A DNA stretch of 64,000 bases from Shewanella hafniensis. GTDB lineage: Bacteria; Pseudomonadota; Gammaproteobacteria; Enterobacterales; Shewanellaceae. Positions 19,418-29,069 of the stretch are shown here, in pieces (positions within the stretch are counted from its first letter, which is position 1; each line of letters opens with the position of its first letter). The notes below the pieces were generated by a model. The model was not told the origin of the DNA, did no database searches, and was given only the letters and a program-made list of their open reading frames with translations. The stretch is from NCBI RefSeq assembly GCF_019655335.1, contig NZ_BPFD01000005.1, positions 1 through 64,000 on the forward strand, in the 5' to 3' direction. The position numbers were made by a program, and so were the translations under genes.

Positions 19418-19433
19418 TACCTCCAAATTGGTA
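19418..19433 (-). promoter_or_regulatory. Candidate NarP 7-2-7 site upstream of nap
   Basis: TACCTCC, a 2-nt spacer and ATTGGTA form an inverted heptamer pair close to the NarL/NarP consensus (TACYYMT-N2-AKRRGTA), with one mismatch in each half. It lies 130 bp upstream of napE and 28 bp centre-to-centre from the FNR-like box. A nitrate/nitrite response is inferred. Confidence 0.5.
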
Positions 19434-19446
19434 AAGCTGATAATGC

Positions 19447-19460
19447 TTGATCCAGATCAT
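19447..19460 (-). promoter_or_regulatory. Candidate FNR/EtrA box upstream of nap
   Basis: TTGATCCAGATCAT matches the FNR consensus TTGATnnnnATCAA at all but the last position. It lies about 160 bp upstream of napE with the NarP-like site between it and the gene, the same order as in the Escherichia coli napF promoter. Nothing else in 19289-19731 is recognisable. Confidence 0.55.
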
Positions 19461-19727
19461 CAATTTGGCGATAGATTTAACTAGCTCATGGTTTGTAAAC
19501 GATTTATTAGATTGTAATGAGGTGAATTCGGACAAAGAAGTTATTAAGGTATGGCTAAAACATGGTCAAAGATCAGTTTTTTAGCAAGGTGAATGCTTAA
19601 AATTAGCGCTAAATATCTCCAAAGGAGTAAAGCAAACTGATTAGGGCGTGTTGACGTTTCGAGATTAAATGTTGTTTGCTCAGGTAAGTTAGTGATCGCA
19701 AAACGAGAATGACTAAAACCACAAAAT

Positions 19728-19758
19728 AAAAACGCCGCTAAGTAAGCTTAGCGGCGTA
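19728..19758 (-). terminator. Intrinsic terminator after hrpA
   Basis: ACGCCGCTAAG (19732-19742), loop TAAG and CTTAGCGGCGT (19747-19757) form a perfect 11-bp stem. On the minus strand TTTTTATTTTG follows. It lies about 65 bp past the hrpA stop codon. Confidence 0.88.
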
Positions 19759-19820
19759 ATGAGATAACCAAGAATAACAGCTATTAAGTCGTAATTAATG
19801 AATTCACTGACCTCATATTT

Positions 19821-22800
19821 TTATACTTGTTGGATATGATTCAAAATGCGTTTTTCAGATATCGGATAAGCCGTGCCTAACACCTGCGCAAAACAGGAAA
19901 CACGGTACTCTTCAATCATCCAGCGTGCCTCGATTAACGCGGGCGGTGTCGGCTGCGATCGCGGCACTTTCGCCAGTTGCGCAGTCAATGCTTCCTGTAC
20001 CTTGTTAATGCTCTGCATATGCAAACGGTCACGAGTCGGATCGACAGGCAACTTCTCGACACGGATTTCAATTGCCTTTAAGTAACGCGCCACATCGGTT
20101 AAACGATTCCAACCACAGGATTCGACAAACCCTTTAAACACTAATTTGTCTAATTGGCTTTGAATATCACTCATAGCAAAGGCAATATCTAAGCTAATTT
20201 TGCCCTTGAGACGCTTTTTAATGCTCTGGTATAAGGTCAAAATCTGCTCAACCTTCAGGGCGATTTGCTCGGCGGTCGGGTTGAGTTCTTGGCGAACCCA
20301 ATCCTTTGCCTGCTCAAATTGGGCTTGATTACGCACATCGAGGGCTTTTTCATCCAACAACTGCTGCACAGCAGCGGCAATAATGTCATCAATCAAGATT
20401 TGCACTTGACCAAAGGGATTGAAATACATCGCCAATTTCGCCTTATTTGGCAAAGCTTGCTGCAAATGTTTTACCGGTGATGGAATGTTTAGCAGCAATA
20501 AGCGTCGCAGACCTTGGCGATGGGCATCTAAGGCTTCAAACTCATCATCAAATAATTTGATCGCAACGCTGTCTTTTCTATCGATCAGCGCCGGAAACGC
20601 CCGTACTTGGTAATTGCCTTTTTGCTGCTGATATTGCTTGGGCAAATCGCCGAAGGACCACTCGGTTAACGCTTCTTGCTCTATACCTTTATCCGCCACC
20701 TGACGAATAGCCTTCGCCACCACGCCCTGCAACTCGGCTTTTAAGGTATCGAGCACCCGACCTTCGGCCACTAAGTTGTGTTTATCGTCTTCGATTTTAA
20801 AGTTCATCTGCAAATGCGCGGGCAGTTGCGTTAAATCAAAATCCTCCGGCGAGATGCGCGTGCCACTCATGCGCAGCAATTGCTTGCACATAGCCTCAAG
20901 CAAACTGGCACTAAAAGGCACCATGGCCTGCACACAAGCGCGGGCATAGTCAGGCGCTGGCACAAAGTTACGTCGTAAACTCTTAGGCAAAGATTTGATC
21001 AGCGCGATGCACTTTTCTTCCCTCAACCCCGCCACTAGCCAATCAAAATCGCTATCGTCGATTTGATTGAGCAGCGCCACCGGAATGTGCACCGACACAC
21101 CATCATCCGCCGCCGCAGGTTCAAAGTGATAACTCAGCTGCAGGCGCAAATTGCCCTTGTGCCAGGTATCGGGGAAATCCAAGGTCGAAATATGGTCGGC
21201 ATTACGCTGCATTAACAGTGCTTTGCTGAAATCCAGTAAATCCGGTTGCTCGCGCTTGGCCTTCTTCCACCAGCCAAAAAACAGCTGGGCGTTGTAAATC
21301 CCTTCCGGGATCCGCGGCTCGTAAAAGTCCACCAACACTTGCTCGTCCACCAAAATATCGCGGCGGCGGGATTTATGCTCGAGGGATTCAATGTCTTCGA
21401 GCAACTTTTGGTTAGCGACAAAAAACGCTTCTTGGGTCTGTAACTGCCCTTCTGCCAAAGCGCTGCGGATAAAAATCTCACGCGCTTCAACGGGATCGAT
21501 GGGGCCGTATTGCACCTTGCGACGGTGTACAACCGTCAAGCCGTAGAGCACTTGATTCTCAAGGGCGATAACGCTGCCAGGTTTTGCCTCAAAATGGGGC
21601 TCAACATAGCTTTTCTTGATCAAATGCGCCGCTAAGGGCTCTAGCCATTCGGGTTCGATTTTGGCGCAGCAGCGAGCAAATAGACGCGATGTTTCGGTAA
21701 GCTCAGCCGCCATAATCCACTTAGGGCCTTTTTTGGCCAATGGCGAGCCGGGAAATACAAAAAACTTACGATTACGCGCACCTAAGTACTCGTTATTGTT
21801 ATCTTTAAAACCAACATGGCTCAACAATCCAGACAACAACGCACGGTGCAAGCTGTCGTAATTGGCGGGTGTATCGTTTAAACGCCACTTTAAATCGTGC
21901 ACGGCTTGTTTAAGCTGAGTGTATAAGTCCTGCCACTCGCGCACGCGCAAATAGGCTAAATATTCATCGCGGCACTTTTTACGGAACTGGCTAGCAGATA
22001 ACTCTTTTTGCTGATCTTTTAAGTGCTGCCACAGATTTATCCAGCTAACAAAATCAGAACTGGGATCGGCAAAACGGCGATGGGCTTCATCACTGGCTTG
22101 CTTCTTCTCCATCGGTCGTTCGCGGGGATCTTGAATCGATAAGCCCGCGGCAATCACTAGCACTTCGTTCAAACAACCTAACTGCTGACTCTCTACCACC
22201 ATACGCGCCAAACGCGGATCCACAGGAATTTGCGCCAGATTGCGCCCAAGTGGCGTCAACACTAGCTTGCCGTGTTTGCTCTCAACCGCTTGTAATTCTT
22301 CGAGCAGCAAGAAACCATCGCGGATATGGCGTGGATCGGGTGGCTCGATAAAGGGGAAACCGGCAATATCACCTAGGCCGATGGCGAGCATCTGCAAAAT
22401 GACCGAAGCCAAGTTAGTACGCAGAATCTCAGGATCGGTAAACGCCGGACGATTATTAAAATCCGCCTCATCGTACAAACGAATACAAATACCCGGTCCC
22501 ACACGACCACAACGGCCTTGACGCTGATTGGCGCTCGCCTGCGAGATAGGTTCTATCGGTAAACGTTGCACCTTAGTGCGATAGCTATAACGGCTGATAC
22601 GCGCTGTACCTGGGTCGATAACGTAGCGAATGCCCGGCACAGTCAACGAGGTTTCCGCCACGTTCGTCGCTAGTACAATCCGCCTGCCTCTGTGGCTACT
22701 GAAGACTTTAGATTGCTCGCCATAGGATAAACGCGCGTACAACGGCAAAATTTCGGTATCGCGATAATTACGTCGGCTCAATTGCTCGGCCGTATCGCGA

Positions 22801-23702
22801 ATTTCCCGCTCGCCATTCATAAAGATCAGAATGTCGCCCAGCCCTTCGGCTACCAGTTCATCGACGGCGGCAAAAATACCTTCGATTTGATCTAAATCGG
22901 CATCGCTATCTTGCACTAAGGGGCGGTAGCGGGTTTCGACCGGAAAGGTACGGCCCGATACTTCGATAATAGGCGCATTGTTGAAATGCTTAGAAAAACG
23001 CTCAACGTCTATGGTAGCCGACGTGATAATAACTTTAAGATCGGGGCGTTTTTTCAGAATTTGTTTGAGGTAGCCCAGAATAAAATCGATGTTGAGGCTG
23101 CGCTCGTGGGCCTCATCTATGATGATGGTATCGTATTGATCAAGATTGCGATCTGAGGTTAATTCTGCCAGTAAAATACCGTCGGTCATCAACTTAATAT
23201 AAGAGTCACTCTTAAGCGCATCGGCAAAACGCACTTTAAAGCCGACCACTTCACCGAGCGGACTTTGTAATTCTTCTGCAACTCGGCTCGCCACGCTGCG
23301 AGCAGCTAAGCGTCTTGGCTGGGTGTGGCCAATCATGCCACGGCAACCTAAGCCGAGTTCTAAACAAATTTTGGGGAGCTGAGTCGTTTTACCCGAGCCC
23401 GTTTCGCCAGCAATGATCACCACTTGATTGCCCGCAATCGCGCGCGCAATGTCATCGCGCATCATAGAAACGGGCAGGTTTTCAGGATAGTGGATTTTAG
23501 GGCGAGCGTTACGGCGCTGCTCAACCTTCTCAAACGCCGCCTGCGCTTGCTCACTCAGCTGGGCTAAGACTTGGGTCTTTTTATCTGAGTCGGCTTCTTT
23601 ATTGAGCTTAAATAAACGACGACGGATCCTAGACGCATCAGCCTGATAACAAAGATTAAGAAAGGCGTTCGATAGCGGATGTTTGTCTGAGTTCAAATCC
23701 AA
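19821..23702 (-). CDS. hrpA: ATP-dependent RNA helicase HrpA
   Basis: The protein has 1293 residues, the expected HrpA length. The N-terminal DEAH helicase core shows Walker A GETGSGKTTQLPK near residue 98, DEAH in IIIDEAHERSLN, the SAT motif in ITSATID and QRQGRCGRVGPG of motif VI. Winged-helix, ratchet and OB modules follow, then the long C-terminal region (DUF3418) specific to HrpA. The protein acts on structured RNA and, in Escherichia coli, resolves stalled ribosomes. The gene stands alone. Confidence 0.96.
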   Translation of the reverse strand: MDLNSDKHPLSNAFLNLCYQADASRIRRRLFKLNKEADSDKKTQVLAQLSEQAQAAFEKVEQRRNARPKIHYPENLPVSMMRDDIARAIAGNQVVIIAGETGSGKTTQLPKICLELGLGCRGMIGHTQPRRLAARSVASRVAEELQSPLGEVVGFKVRFADALKSDSYIKLMTDGILLAELTSDRNLDQYDTIIIDEAHERSLNIDFILGYLKQILKKRPDLKVIITSATIDVERFSKHFNNAPIIEVSGRTFPVETRYRPLVQDSDADLDQIEGIFAAVDELVAEGLGDILIFMNGEREIRDTAEQLSRRNYRDTEILPLYARLSYGEQSKVFSSHRGRRIVLATNVAETSLTVPGIRYVIDPGTARISRYSYRTKVQRLPIEPISQASANQRQGRCGRVGPGICIRLYDEADFNNRPAFTDPEILRTNLASVILQMLAIGLGDIAGFPFIEPPDPRHIRDGFLLLEELQAVESKHGKLVLTPLGRNLAQIPVDPRLARMVVESQQLGCLNEVLVIAAGLSIQDPRERPMEKKQASDEAHRRFADPSSDFVSWINLWQHLKDQQKELSASQFRKKCRDEYLAYLRVREWQDLYTQLKQAVHDLKWRLNDTPANYDSLHRALLSGLLSHVGFKDNNNEYLGARNRKFFVFPGSPLAKKGPKWIMAAELTETSRLFARCCAKIEPEWLEPLAAHLIKKSYVEPHFEAKPGSVIALENQVLYGLTVVHRRKVQYGPIDPVEAREIFIRSALAEGQLQTQEAFFVANQKLLEDIESLEHKSRRRDILVDEQVLVDFYEPRIPEGIYNAQLFFGWWKKAKREQPDLLDFSKALLMQRNADHISTLDFPDTWHKGNLRLQLSYHFEPAAADDGVSVHIPVALLNQIDDSDFDWLVAGLREEKCIALIKSLPKSLRRNFVPAPDYARACVQAMVPFSASLLEAMCKQLLRMSGTRISPEDFDLTQLPAHLQMNFKIEDDKHNLVAEGRVLDTLKAELQGVVAKAIRQVADKGIEQEALTEWSFGDLPKQYQQQKGNYQVRAFPALIDRKDSVAIKLFDDEFEALDAHRQGLRRLLLLNIPSPVKHLQQALPNKAKLAMYFNPFGQVQILIDDIIAAAVQQLLDEKALDVRNQAQFEQAKDWVRQELNPTAEQIALKVEQILTLYQSIKKRLKGKISLDIAFAMSDIQSQLDKLVFKGFVESCGWNRLTDVARYLKAIEIRVEKLPVDPTRDRLHMQSINKVQEALTAQLAKVPRSQPTPPALIEARWMIEEYRVSCFAQVLGTAYPISEKRILNHIQQV

Positions 23703-23818
23703 ATTCCATTGCTAGCATCAAAAACGGCGATCCTAGCAAGGAAAGTGGCGCAATGGTATTGCTAATTTACTCTGCACTCAGGATAAAGGGCGTCAGATTA
23801 TCTCCACTGCGGCTCAGA

Positions 23819-24235
23819 TTAAACTGGTGACAGATAACATTGTTGCATATAGATATTCATCGCTTTGAGCACATTAGTGCGATTTATCGTGCCAATCACT
23901 TTACCGTGTTCAACTACAGGATAAACCTTAGGTTTAGGCCCGAGCATTTGTTCAGCGAGTTGCAAAATACTGTCATCAGGCCCGACAAACAGTACTTCAG
24001 TACGCATACAATCCTTCACTACTGAGGTCATATCGCAGTGATAGCTACTTTTGATCATCACAGCCAGGCAATCCTGCTGGGATAAAAAGCCCACCAAATC
24101 GCCCGTATCATCAACCACTGCTGCGCCCATTTTATTATTATCTAACAGCTTTTCGACCGCGGTCGCCAGCGACATATTCGCGCGCAGTAACACGGGCTGA
24201 CGATCCATATGGTCACGAATCTTAATTAAGTCCAT
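23819..24235 (-). CDS. Tandem CBS-domain protein
   Basis: The protein has 138 residues and is made almost entirely of two CBS motifs, about 8-65 (VVDDTGDLVGFLSQQDCLAVM) and about 72-130 (VVEHGKVIGTINRTNVLKAM). Such Bateman modules bind adenine nucleotides and often regulate a partner protein. No catalytic domain is attached. The partner is unknown. The gene is solitary between hrpA and a DUF2254 gene. Confidence 0.88.
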   Translation of the reverse strand: MDLIKIRDHMDRQPVLLRANMSLATAVEKLLDNNKMGAAVVDDTGDLVGFLSQQDCLAVMIKSSYHCDMTSVVKDCMRTEVLFVGPDDSILQLAEQMLGPKPKVYPVVEHGKVIGTINRTNVLKAMNIYMQQCYLSPV

Positions 24236-24408
24236 AGTCTTCCCCTCGAATTAACCCTACGTTTGAAGTCTAGTCAAAATATCGGCAAGGATGTGCGATT
24301 TATATCGATTGCGCTTATCTAGTGTGTAAACCGAATGTCAAAAAGTGCTGACAGAATAGAAAGAAACAACAAACGGATACACAGCACGATGAGATAATAA
24401 ATGTCTCG

Positions 24409-25698
24409 TTAAGTGTTAGACGAAGCTGCTGACTCGGCAAACTTGGCAGCGTCTTGTACGGCTTGCAAGTCCTCTTCGATATCAAGCACTTTTTGTGAAC
24501 GCTTCAGCGCCAATCGACCGTGGTACTCAGCGGCAGCGCGTATTTCCCCGTCATCGCTGGAGGCTAACGATTCAAGCGCTTTTTGTAGCCGTACTGCGAC
24601 TTCCACCACTCCCGCACCGTCTCTAGCTATCGCGGTAAACGCATCATCAAACATGTCCTGCACACAAACGTGAGGAACCTCTACGCGATCACACTCTGGC
24701 GCGGGTTTATCATCATCTGCCGCGGGTTCACCCCATAGGGTAAACAGCCGTACCAGTGTGCCTATGATGCAAATGGCCGTACCTGGATCATTGACAGCGG
24801 GTGATAAAGCGCGGCCAGCGATTTCCGACAGTACCACTAAACCAAATCGCGGATCGTCGTCAAAAAGACGGGTATCACCAATCTGGAATGACTCGACAAC
24901 ACAAGTGCAATCCATCTCAGTCTGCTCCGCACCATCGGCACTAATGTATCCCAATGGTCGATTGGGTGTGGCGAACGTGCCCGGCAGAGCTGCGATTACG
25001 ACTCGCACCTCGTTTTTCTCGGCCCAGCTTTGCATCGCGGCAATATTAATGTATTGAACATAACCGACGTTAGCCGCATACACGGCTCGTCCACGCGCTT
25101 GATGACGCACAGAAACGCCGCCAAGATGTGGGGTTTTGTGTCGCCGTCTTAGTGCATCGGCAGTCGCCTTTTCAACTTTCTCGATTGTGGTTGCCATGCG
25201 GCCAAGACGGGCGATGCGATCCACCCAACGAACAAAGGTAAAGATCACCATGCCAAAGATAAACGCGGTCAACAGGAAGAGGATAAACAGACCTGCGGTT
25301 TGAAAGTAATCATTTTTGACTGAGGTGAGTGCCACAATACTGAAGATAAATGCCCCAACAAAGGTCGATAGCGCATTTTGTGAGGCATCATCGGCGACAA
25401 CTAAAATAAATGAACGTGGTGTTGCCGTGTTCGCCGCCGAAGCATAGGCAGAGACCATAGAACCCACGGAAAAAGTAGCCATAACCAACATGCTGGAAGC
25501 CATAACGGATAACAGCGCCTCGATGGAGGCCGATGACACCTTAGGTACAATCTCAACGAGTTCAGTGCCATCGGCCAATTTTGCGACAAAAGCGACTGCA
25601 ATCGAGAGTAGGCAAACGAGCAGAGGTTTCACCCAAAGTCGATGACGAAATCGATTGAGGAAAACCCTGACGCGGTCGGTTAACACGGTAGAGATCAT
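24409..25698 (-). CDS. DUF2254-family membrane protein
   Basis: I chose the ATG at 25698 (429 residues), preceded by AAGGA at suitable spacing, rather than the open frame start at 25731. The N-terminal half has four hydrophobic segments (about 22-42, 64-84, 105-125, 133-155). The soluble C-terminal half contains LSPAVNDPGTAICIIGTLVRL, the DUF2254 hallmark. No function is established for the family. The gene has its own upstream region and a nearby terminator only on the far side. Confidence 0.85.
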   Translation of the reverse strand: MISTVLTDRVRVFLNRFRHRLWVKPLLVCLLSIAVAFVAKLADGTELVEIVPKVSSASIEALLSVMASSMLVMATFSVGSMVSAYASAANTATPRSFILVVADDASQNALSTFVGAFIFSIVALTSVKNDYFQTAGLFILFLLTAFIFGMVIFTFVRWVDRIARLGRMATTIEKVEKATADALRRRHKTPHLGGVSVRHQARGRAVYAANVGYVQYINIAAMQSWAEKNEVRVVIAALPGTFATPNRPLGYISADGAEQTEMDCTCVVESFQIGDTRLFDDDPRFGLVVLSEIAGRALSPAVNDPGTAICIIGTLVRLFTLWGEPAADDDKPAPECDRVEVPHVCVQDMFDDAFTAIARDGAGVVEVAVRLQKALESLASSDDGEIRAAAEYHGRLALKRSQKVLDIEEDLQAVQDAAKFAESAASSNT

Positions 25699-25915
25699 GT
25701 CAATATCCTTATACGTTGAGTGCAACTTCATGCTGACGCGATGAGCTCGCTGGAGACAAACTGCAGCTTTGACTGTGTGTTAAGTGCGGCTTTGCGTTTG
25801 ATGATTGTAGGTCTGATGACATTAAACAAAGCTTTATACGCACATGACATTGATTAATTGTAATAGCTCAAACCTATCAGCTTCTTATTCAGTCTTAAAG
25901 TAAAAAACCGTTAGC
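25699..25915. other. Intergenic region upstream of DUF2254 gene
   Basis: This holds the presumed promoter of the minus-strand DUF2254 gene. I see the AAGGA ribosome-binding site near 25706-25710 and no recognisable operator, repeat or small gene. Confidence 0.4.
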
Positions 25916-25951
25916 AAAAAGCGAGTGCCACTTTCGCAGCACTCGCTTTTT
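25916..25951 (-). terminator. Intrinsic terminator after isoaspartyl peptidase gene
   Basis: AAAAAGCGAGTGC (25916-25928) pairs perfectly with GCACTCGCTTTTT (25939-25951). It is T-rich on both strands. It lies 113 bp past the minus-strand iaaA-like stop codon. Confidence 0.85.
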
Positions 25952-26063
25952 AAGGTTTCTGAGCCATGTTTCTGTGAGATATTTCTAAGCTATTTTTTAC
26001 ACCAACTTGTAAACAATCTTGTAAGCAATGTCAGGCACGAACCAACGGCTTCTACAATTCAAG

Positions 26064-27095
26064 TTATTGGTCTTGCCAGATCAGCACTTGGGCGGGTTCG
26101 CCATTGCTACGGGTAGCGCGGTACATGCCTTCGGTATTAAATGGCGTAGCGATATTACCGCGCTGATCGACAGCAATCACGCCACCCGAACCGCCAGCAG
26201 TAATAAGCCGCTGATTGATCACTTCATCGGCGGCTTGAATAATGGATTTCTGCTGGTATTTCACCTTAGCACAAATGTCCCCTGCTACTTGATAGCGAAT
26301 AAAGAACTCACCGTGTCCGGTTGCCGATACGGCGCACACCCCATTTTCAGCATAGGTGCCGGCACCAATCACAGGAGAATCACCAATGCGACCGAAGCGT
26401 TTTGCCGTCATGCCGCCAGTTGAGGTACCAGCTGCTAAGTTGCCATTTTTATCTAAGGCGACGGCGCCTACGGTACCAAATTTGTAATCGAGATCTTGCA
26501 TCTCAACACTTGCGACTTGCTCTGATTTAGCCGCAGCTTGCAGTTTTTGCCGAGCATCGAGTAATTGCTGATAACGCTCGTCAGTATCAAAATGACTGTT
26601 CGGCACTAAGCTAAAGCCTTGGGTCAGTGCAAATTCTTCTGCGCCTGCGCCCGAGAGCATCACGTGCTCAGATTTATTCATCACGGCTAAAGCAAGATCT
26701 ATGGGGTTGGCGATATGGCGTACTCCAGCGACAGCGCCTGCATTCATGGTTTTGCCATCCATAATGGAGGCATCTAATTCATGTCCGCCGTCATAGGTGT
26801 ACACCGCGCCGATACCTGCATTAAACAGAGCACTATTTTCAAGGATATTAATGGCGGTTTGAACTGCCACTAAGCTGTCACCGCCCTCCTCTAAGACTTT
26901 TGAGCCTTTATCGACCGCTTCCTTTAACTTATCTTTGTAGGCTTGGCGTTGTTCAGGGGTGAGATTAGCCTTAGAAATCGTGCCAGCGCCGCCGTGGATC
27001 GCAATAGCAAACGGTTTGTCATTGGCCAAGGTGTTGTGTGACATAAAAAGTAGACCCGAGATAATTAAACTAAAGGTGGCTAATTTTGTTTTCAT
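26064..27095 (-). CDS. iaaA: Secreted isoaspartyl peptidase/L-asparaginase
   Basis: The protein has 343 residues with a Sec signal peptide (FSLIISGLLFMSHNTLA). The Ntn-hydrolase core starts with AIAIHGGAGTI. The autocleavage site is GTVGAV with the expected catalytic Thr208, followed by AAGTSTGGMTAKRFGRIGDSPVIGAGTYA. Plant-type asparaginases of this kind cleave beta-aspartyl dipeptides and asparagine after self-processing into alpha and beta chains. Here the protein would be periplasmic. The gene is divergent from tamA with a very short spacer. Confidence 0.92.
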   Translation of the reverse strand: MKTKLATFSLIISGLLFMSHNTLANDKPFAIAIHGGAGTISKANLTPEQRQAYKDKLKEAVDKGSKVLEEGGDSLVAVQTAINILENSALFNAGIGAVYTYDGGHELDASIMDGKTMNAGAVAGVRHIANPIDLALAVMNKSEHVMLSGAGAEEFALTQGFSLVPNSHFDTDERYQQLLDARQKLQAAAKSEQVASVEMQDLDYKFGTVGAVALDKNGNLAAGTSTGGMTAKRFGRIGDSPVIGAGTYAENGVCAVSATGHGEFFIRYQVAGDICAKVKYQQKSIIQAADEVINQRLITAGGSGGVIAVDQRGNIATPFNTEGMYRATRSNGEPAQVLIWQDQ

Positions 27096-27215
27096 TCTTT
27101 ACATCCCCTTAAAAAGTAGCGTCCTTTGTACCCATTTCATCGTGTAATTTCAATCATCTCCTTGCCTGTTGGTTTTATTCTGGCGACAATGATGCCACAT
27201 CACAGGGACTATAAA

Positions 27216-29069
27216 GTGCAGCCATTTTTGCAAATCACCTCACATTGTTTTCGTTTTTGCTTATTTCTGAGTCTGATTTCAGTCACATCCGTCGCTGCGG
27301 CGGCAGATGAATTTATTAAATTGTCTGTCTCAGGCGTGAATGAAGCTCTGCAACGTAACATAGTTGCGCACTTAGGCACCTTACCCGAGTCCGAGGTGCA
27401 GCGTCGTGCCTTTCTGTTTAATGTCGAAGACAATGTCAGCACAGCCTTAGAATCCATGGGTTACTACCATGGTGAAGTGGAAGAAAAACTGACGGAACAT
27501 GATAAGGGCCCTTGGGAGCTGAAACTGGAGATCACTGCTGGCGAACCGACCATAGTGCAATGGGTCGATATTAACTTCAGTGGTGAAATGCTTGATGATC
27601 GCGCCTTCGATCAATGGCTGGCTAAGGTCAACCTAAAGCCTGGCGATGTGCTAAACCACGGTGTATATAGCGACGTCAAATCGCAGCTGGTCACCTTAGC
27701 TTTGGCCCGAGGTTACTTCGATGGTGAATTTACGGAATCACAGATTAAAGTTAACCGCGACATTAATACCGCGCAGGTAAGTTTACATTTTGACTCTGGT
27801 AAACGTTATAAATTTGGCCAAGTCAGCTTCGAAGGCCATAGTTTAGAACCTGAAATCTTAGAAGATCTTATCCCTTTTAAGGCAGGTGCTTCATATTCAA
27901 CCCGCCGTGTGAGCGCGCTGAATCGCCAGTTATTAGATACGGGCTATTTCGCTAATATCAAAGTGATCCCGCAAATCGACGGTGTCGAAGACAGTCATAT
28001 TCCGGTGCTGGTCGAATTAACCCCTAAGGCAAGCCACGCCATTGAGCTCGGTTTTGGTGGTGATATTGGTAAGACAGACCAAGCTTTCGACCCAAGGGTG
28101 CGCGTCACTTGGCGCACACCACAAATCAATAAATACGGCCATTCACAGGAAACCAGCCTCGAATGGTCACCGGATAGACCTAAGTTATTAACCACTTATA
28201 CTATCCCCTTGACACATCCCTTAGATGATCAATTAAAAATCCGCGTCGGTTTACTGCGGGATAAATACGGTGTGACCCAAGTGTATGACGCCGAGAATCG
28301 CGATTTTAGTAACACAGGTCAGCTTGAATCGACTAAATACCTTATTGGACTATTGCGCCAACAAAGACTCGAAAATCAGTGGCTAATGAATTATTCACTT
28401 GAGGCTATTCGCGAAGAATATACCCAGTCTGATGTCGATTATATGCCGTCGTTTTATCTGGCTGGGATCAACTTTTCGCGAACAACGCGGGGTGATAATT
28501 CACTCGATCCTAAGTCTGGTTTCAGGCAGATTTACAGCCTAGATTATGCCGATCCCAATTTAGGCTCAGAAACCCGCTTAGCACGCCTTCAAGCCAAATT
28601 TAAATGGATTGATACCTTCTTCGACAATCACAGGATTGTTGCGCGTATCGATTTAGCCGCCAACTTAGCCAACGAGAATGATCTGGCTTCTATCCCGCCT
28701 TCGCTACGCTATTTTGCCGGTGGTGATCAAAGTGTACGGGGTTATGGTTATCAAGAATTGGGTCCCTATTTAGATTATGTCGCATATGATGGCAAAACCA
28801 ATCGCGAGGTCATAGGCGGCCGCTATTTAATGGTCGGCAGTTTAGAATATCAATATTATGTAACCCCCACTTGGCGGGTCGGTACCTTTATCGATGCGGG
28901 TAACGCCTTCGATAATAATCAATTTGAACCTGTTGTCTCTGTCGGTGGCGGTATCCATTGGATCTCCCCCATCGGCCCAATCAAACTGGATTTAGGGGTT
29001 GGATTGAAAGAAACCGATACCATTGAAAGATCATGGCGTATTCACCTGACCATGGGGACTGATCTATGA
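27216..29069 (+). CDS. tamA: TamA, Omp85-family outer membrane translocation subunit
   Basis: I placed the start at a GTG at 27216, preceded by CAGGGA at about 8 bp. This gives a signal peptide ending near SVAAA; upstream starts at 27126 (TTG) or 27189 (ATG) lack a ribosome-binding site. Three POTRA-like domains (about 35-260) precede a C-terminal 16-strand barrel with the conserved RYFAGGDQSVRGYGYQELGP element. With TamB it helps insert outer membrane proteins and moves phospholipids between membranes. The stop overlaps the tamB start (ATGA). Confidence 0.92.
   Translation: MQPFLQITSHCFRFCLFLSLISVTSVAAAADEFIKLSVSGVNEALQRNIVAHLGTLPESEVQRRAFLFNVEDNVSTALESMGYYHGEVEEKLTEHDKGPWELKLEITAGEPTIVQWVDINFSGEMLDDRAFDQWLAKVNLKPGDVLNHGVYSDVKSQLVTLALARGYFDGEFTESQIKVNRDINTAQVSLHFDSGKRYKFGQVSFEGHSLEPEILEDLIPFKAGASYSTRRVSALNRQLLDTGYFANIKVIPQIDGVEDSHIPVLVELTPKASHAIELGFGGDIGKTDQAFDPRVRVTWRTPQINKYGHSQETSLEWSPDRPKLLTTYTIPLTHPLDDQLKIRVGLLRDKYGVTQVYDAENRDFSNTGQLESTKYLIGLLRQQRLENQWLMNYSLEAIREEYTQSDVDYMPSFYLAGINFSRTTRGDNSLDPKSGFRQIYSLDYADPNLGSETRLARLQAKFKWIDTFFDNHRIVARIDLAANLANENDLASIPPSLRYFAGGDQSVRGYGYQELGPYLDYVAYDGKTNREVIGGRYLMVGSLEYQYYVTPTWRVGTFIDAGNAFDNNQFEPVVSVGGGIHWISPIGPIKLDLGVGLKETDTIERSWRIHLTMGTDL

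Noticed and set aside
26028-26423. 131-codon plus-strand frame overlapping the isoaspartyl peptidase gene
   Set aside because: It lies almost entirely inside a confidently identified gene on the other strand and its translation has no coherent protein character.
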